From positions 62,001 through 126,000 of the forward strand of contig CAVTLC010000033.1 of the NCBI GenBank assembly GCA_963735445.1: a stretch of 64,000 nucleotides of DNA, given 5' to 3'. Of the stretch, positions 61,291-64,000 are shown in pieces; the first letter of the stretch is position 1; every line of letters starts with the position of its first letter. The notes beneath the pieces were generated by a model. It was not told the DNA's origin. It ran no database searches and saw nothing but the letters and a program-made list of their open reading frames with translations. The DNA comes from AP-15 sp963735445. Its GTDB lineage: Bacteria; Pseudomonadota; Alphaproteobacteria; ATCC43930; CGMCC-115725. Made by a program: the position numbers and the translations under genes.

Positions 61291-61942
61291 TCAGGCCTCC
61301 CTCTCTCGTCCCGCTATCCTAGCGAGACACGGGTGCAGACGCCAATCCACCAGAACCGACGACCTCGCGTGAAATCCGCTGTCGAATGTCATAGCGTAGG
61401 GCTAGCTGAAACCCTCACCTCGGATCGACAGATCCTTGATGCCGTACCACCCGGGACGAGACCGGGCAGTGTACCGCTCCCATGCCGGTCCTCGTCGATC
61501 GCGATCGACATCTGCGCAGGAGCCAACTCTCTCATGCTGAACCCGGATAGATTCTAAAGTAAATATTGGCGCTATCGGGGGGCACCCCTCCGCCAGAAAT
61601 ACGAGGGAAATCTAGAGTATCAGTAATTTCGCAGGGTTTCCGCCTATACTACTGCCCCATCGCGAAATACACGCCATCTCCTTGCCTTCAGGAGCCCGAC
61701 TCTTGCCGCGGCGCAGCCTCGCCACGGAAAAGCCGGGTTGTTCGCCCCGTCGGATCGGCGATATTCCCCATCGCATAACCCGGCGTGTCGGCGAATGCCG
61801 ATCATCAGAGGTTACCGGCTTATGATCCGGCGCACGACACCGGGTTTGTTTAACAAGAAGCAAGAAACCGACATCTATAGCGATACCCTCAGCACCTCCG
61901 GCAGTATAGATATTGTACGAAAAATCGCGGCGAGGGCTGCTC
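61291..61942. other. intergenic region, 650 nt, no gene seen
   Basis: Short frames on both strands (for example 61566-61778 and 61612-61977) have no family likeness. A 7-bp inverted repeat ATCTATA/TATAGAT (61873-61879 and 61905-61911), spaced by 25 nt, lies about 30 nt before the TPR gene and might be an operator. The composition around 61550-61630 is AT-richer than average. Confidence 0.4.
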
Positions 61943-63247
61943 ATGCTGACAGATCGATACGGCCTTTCCCTGTCCACCGCGTCAGCCGACGCGCGCGACG
62001 CGTATGTCGAGGGTTGCGATCTGGCGCTGACGTTTTACCCCGGCGCAGTCCGGGCCTATGACCACGCCATCGCAGCCGACCCGGGTTTTGCCTTGGCCCA
62101 CGCCGGAAAAGCCCAAGTGCTGATGAGGGAAGGCAATGTCGCGGCGGCGCGCGCGGCCCTGGCGGCAGCCAAGGAGACGGCCGCTGGCCTGTCTGAACGC
62201 GAGGCCAGTCACATCGCATTCTTCGACCTTGCGTTCGCCGGTCGCACCGACGCCGCGATCGCCGCTTTGTATACACATTTGACGGTATGGCCGCGCGACG
62301 CCCTAATCGTTTCCAGTGGGGCGAATCCGAACGGCCTGATTGGCGGCTCCGGCCGCATCGGACAAAAGCGCCAGATCGCCACGCTAATGGACAGCCTCGC
62401 CCCGCATTACGGCGACGATTTTTGGTTCCTTTCCTATCATGCCATGGCGCTGTCCGAAGATGGGCAGCTCGCGGCGGCGCGGGCGAAGATCGAGCAATCG
62501 CTGGCCATGAACCCGAACAATGCGCACGGTGCGCATGGCTTCGCTCATGTCTGTTACGAGAGTGGCGAGCTTGACGCGGCCCGCACCTTCCTATCCCGGT
62601 GGCTCACCGCCTATCCGCGCGAAGGCTTTTTCTACGGGCATCTGAGCTGGCATCTTTCGCTCTGTGAAATCCAAGCCGGCGAGTGGACAACGGCATTGCG
62701 GTTGTATCGAGACGCCATCGCCCTCGACCGGCACAGCGGCGGGCCGCAACAGAAAATCTCGGATGGGGCGGCGTTTTTGTGGCGCTACGAACTCGCCGGG
62801 CAGCCGCGCGACGCCGCGGCTTGGCAAGCGCTGTACGGCTACGCCAACAGCGAATTGCCGCGACCGGGCAGCGGGCTCGCCGATCTGCACGTCCTCTTGG
62901 CACAGGCCGTCATGGGTGATGACGCCGCGCTCGAAATCCGTGCTCGCCAGATCGAGGAACTGGCCAACGAAGGGCGTTACCCGTCGGGCTCTTACCTCCC
63001 GGCCCTGGCGCGCGGCTTCGCGGCGTTCGAACGCGGCGAATTTTCCGCGGCGATCGAGGCGCTCGCTCCGCTCGCAGGAGAAAACGAACGTATCGGCGGC
63101 AGCCGCGCGCAGCACGACCTGATCGAGTTCACGTTGTTGAGGGCCTATCTCCGCGCCGATCGGCTGGAGGAAGCGCGGCATCTGCTGAGTGCACGGAGGA
63201 CCGGCGCTCCTGGCATTCCGGTCGCGGGGGTTGCGAGGTTGCATTGA
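61943..63247 (+). CDS. tetratricopeptide-repeat protein
   Basis: A ~434-residue helical protein with degenerate TPR units: AVRAYDHAIAADPGFALAHA (classic TPR spacing) and further units around GQLAAARAKIEQSLAMNPNN and SGELDAARTFLSRWLTAYPR. No catalytic domain or signal peptide is seen. It resembles stand-alone TPR proteins of the type found near oxidoreductases in proteobacteria, used as scaffolds. The ATG at 61943 is preferred over 61913. Confidence 0.85.
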   Translation: MLTDRYGLSLSTASADARDAYVEGCDLALTFYPGAVRAYDHAIAADPGFALAHAGKAQVLMREGNVAAARAALAAAKETAAGLSEREASHIAFFDLAFAGRTDAAIAALYTHLTVWPRDALIVSSGANPNGLIGGSGRIGQKRQIATLMDSLAPHYGDDFWFLSYHAMALSEDGQLAAARAKIEQSLAMNPNNAHGAHGFAHVCYESGELDAARTFLSRWLTAYPREGFFYGHLSWHLSLCEIQAGEWTTALRLYRDAIALDRHSGGPQQKISDGAAFLWRYELAGQPRDAAAWQALYGYANSELPRPGSGLADLHVLLAQAVMGDDAALEIRARQIEELANEGRYPSGSYLPALARGFAAFERGEFSAAIEALAPLAGENERIGGSRAQHDLIEFTLLRAYLRADRLEEARHLLSARRTGAPGIPVAGVARLH

Positions 63248-63375
63248 CCGGGGAAAATGCGCGACCTGCAGCACCGGTTCACCACCACGGAAATCCAGTT
63301 CTCGGCCAGGCTTAGAACCCGGGCGGCCAGCAGCTCCGAACTGATCTTTTCGTCGCTACCCGGGGCACGCCGGTT

Positions 63376-63399
63376 CCCTCCCCCGTGAACGGGGGAGGG
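63376..63399. terminator. bidirectional hairpin between convergent genes
   Basis: A perfect 10-bp stem CCCTCCCCCG (63376-63385) / CGGGGGAGGG (63390-63399) with loop TGAA, between the convergent TPR and NIPSNAP genes. No T-tract on either side. The sequence resembles a common dispersed alphaproteobacterial palindrome, so it may be a repeat co-opted as a terminator. Confidence 0.6.
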
Positions 63400-63421
63400 T
63401 GAAGGTCGGGCGATCGGACGC

Positions 63422-64000
63422 TTACCGCACCGGTGAGAAGGTTGCCGGGATCAGCAACTTGTTTTCTTGCCGGACCGGGCGAACCCCGGCTTGCGGCGGC
63501 CACGCCCCGCCGGGCCTGCGCGATTCTTCGCGCACCCGAGCGCGCTCGTTCAAATCCTTGTACACCCAGATATGGGTGAACCGGTTGAGCCCGCCGAGTT
63601 CGTTGGTCCAGCACGCCGCCAACGGCGAAAACCGTTCGCGCGCCTCGATTGCCTTGGCCCACGCATCGAGTACTTTCGGGATGTCGCCCGGTGCATAGGT
63701 ATAGATGCGCATCTCGTAGACATTGCCGGTGCCATAATTCCGGCTGCCCAACGGGCGCATAAACGGCGCCGGTATCGCAATCTCGGCTTCCTGCGCCACA
63801 ATCAGATCCTGGCCGCCGGGCATTGCGTTGCGCTCGGCGTCTTGCGCCATCGCGGCCCGCACCCGGGTGCGGTGCTGGAGATCGTCATAGGGGTAGACAT
63901 GCACCACCTGGTTCAGCGGACCGAACTCGGTGTGCCAAAACGCTCCCAATTTCGAATGTTTTTCCCGCGACGGCAGACGCTTTTCGTAGCGCTCTTCGAA
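63422..64000 (-). CDS. NIPSNAP-family protein, N-terminus outside the window
   Basis: The frame stays open to the end of the window; about 192 residues are visible. There are two ferredoxin-like NIPSNAP domains: the end of the first (LGAFWHTEFGPLNQVVHVYP, then DLQHRTRVRAAM) and a complete second (YEMRIYTYAPGDIPKVLDAW, TNELGGLNRFTHIWVYKDLN, ERARVREESRR). NIPSNAP proteins are small stress or degradative-pathway proteins without known reaction. The terminal LLIPATFSPVR closes the second domain. Confidence 0.88.
   Translation of the reverse strand, partial: FEERYEKRLPSREKHSKLGAFWHTEFGPLNQVVHVYPYDDLQHRTRVRAAMAQDAERNAMPGGQDLIVAQEAEIAIPAPFMRPLGSRNYGTGNVYEMRIYTYAPGDIPKVLDAWAKAIEARERFSPLAACWTNELGGLNRFTHIWVYKDLNERARVREESRRPGGAWPPQAGVRPVRQENKLLIPATFSPVR

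Noticed and set aside
60541..61557. long + strand open frame of 338 residues
   Set aside because: It is antisense to the LLM oxidoreductase; the minus-strand protein has clear family motifs.

Overview
The window reads as a GC-rich (roughly 60-65%) chromosomal segment of an alphaproteobacterium, probably Rhizobiales or Rhodospirillales or an uncultured relative. The evidence is the gene stock: FAD-dependent ThyX, dodecin, tandem DUF29 proteins, an SPW-repeat protein, CbtBA under a cobalamin riboswitch, MeaB, and an ssb/uvrA neighbourhood. I see no rRNA, tRNA, CRISPR array, transposase or prophage. The only clear signalling protein is one single-domain response regulator, and no classical DNA-binding regulator was recognised.

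Layout. 0-6.2 kb: the end of a PqiB/PqiC-type lipid-transport operon, thyX, a uronate-dehydrogenase-like enzyme, ArsC, dodecin, an MFS exporter and an HSL-type esterase. 6.3-7.0 kb: a non-coding stretch with three consecutive hairpins that look like a small RNA on the minus strand. 7.0-11.2 kb: a hypothetical protein, a heptose epimerase and a glycosyltransferase, converging on an alpha-oxoamine synthase. 11.2-18.7 kb: a one-module reducing type I polyketide synthase (KS-AT-DH-pseudoMT-ER-KR-ACP), read in five frames. 19-33.5 kb: metabolic genes (hemerythrin, orphan substrate-binding protein, flavin oxidoreductase, SDR plus thiolase, M20 peptidase, cupin, monooxygenase, twin DUF29 genes, polysaccharide deacetylase). 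33.6-38.4 kb: a cobalt/B12 island (riboswitch, cbtB, cbtA, NicT transporter, porin, meaB). 38.4-42 kb: response regulator, split ABC exporter, MFS pump. 42.9-46.1 kb: a four-gene + strand operon of a 2OG-Fe(II)-like oxygenase, a cysteine-dioxygenase-like cupin, a lactonase-like metallo-beta-lactamase-fold enzyme and a HAD phosphatase. 46.3-64 kb: DUF6197, SPW, MetE-like, a second orphan substrate-binding protein, ssb, an HtrA-like protease, uvrA, a HEPN-MNT pair, a SYLF protein, a degenerate nuclease-like membrane protein, patatin, dienelactone hydrolase, LLM oxidoreductase, a TPR protein and a partial NIPSNAP protein.

The most notable biology is the polyketide synthase followed 5 nt later by an alpha-oxoamine synthase. 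This pairing predicts a long-chain 2-amino-ketone (sphingoid-like) product, by analogy to fungal Fum1/Fum8. The second is the candidate C-rich-loop small RNA.

The most notable data property is that at least eleven single-base indels break otherwise well-preserved genes: the PKS four times, the oxoamine synthase, the glycosyltransferase 3' end, an LLM oxidoreductase twice, an ABC exporter, an MNT nucleotidyltransferase and a nuclease-like gene. Ten of the eleven are +1, several of them in short homopolymers. This points to sequencing or assembly error at least as much as to decay, and it affects how every broken gene here should be read.
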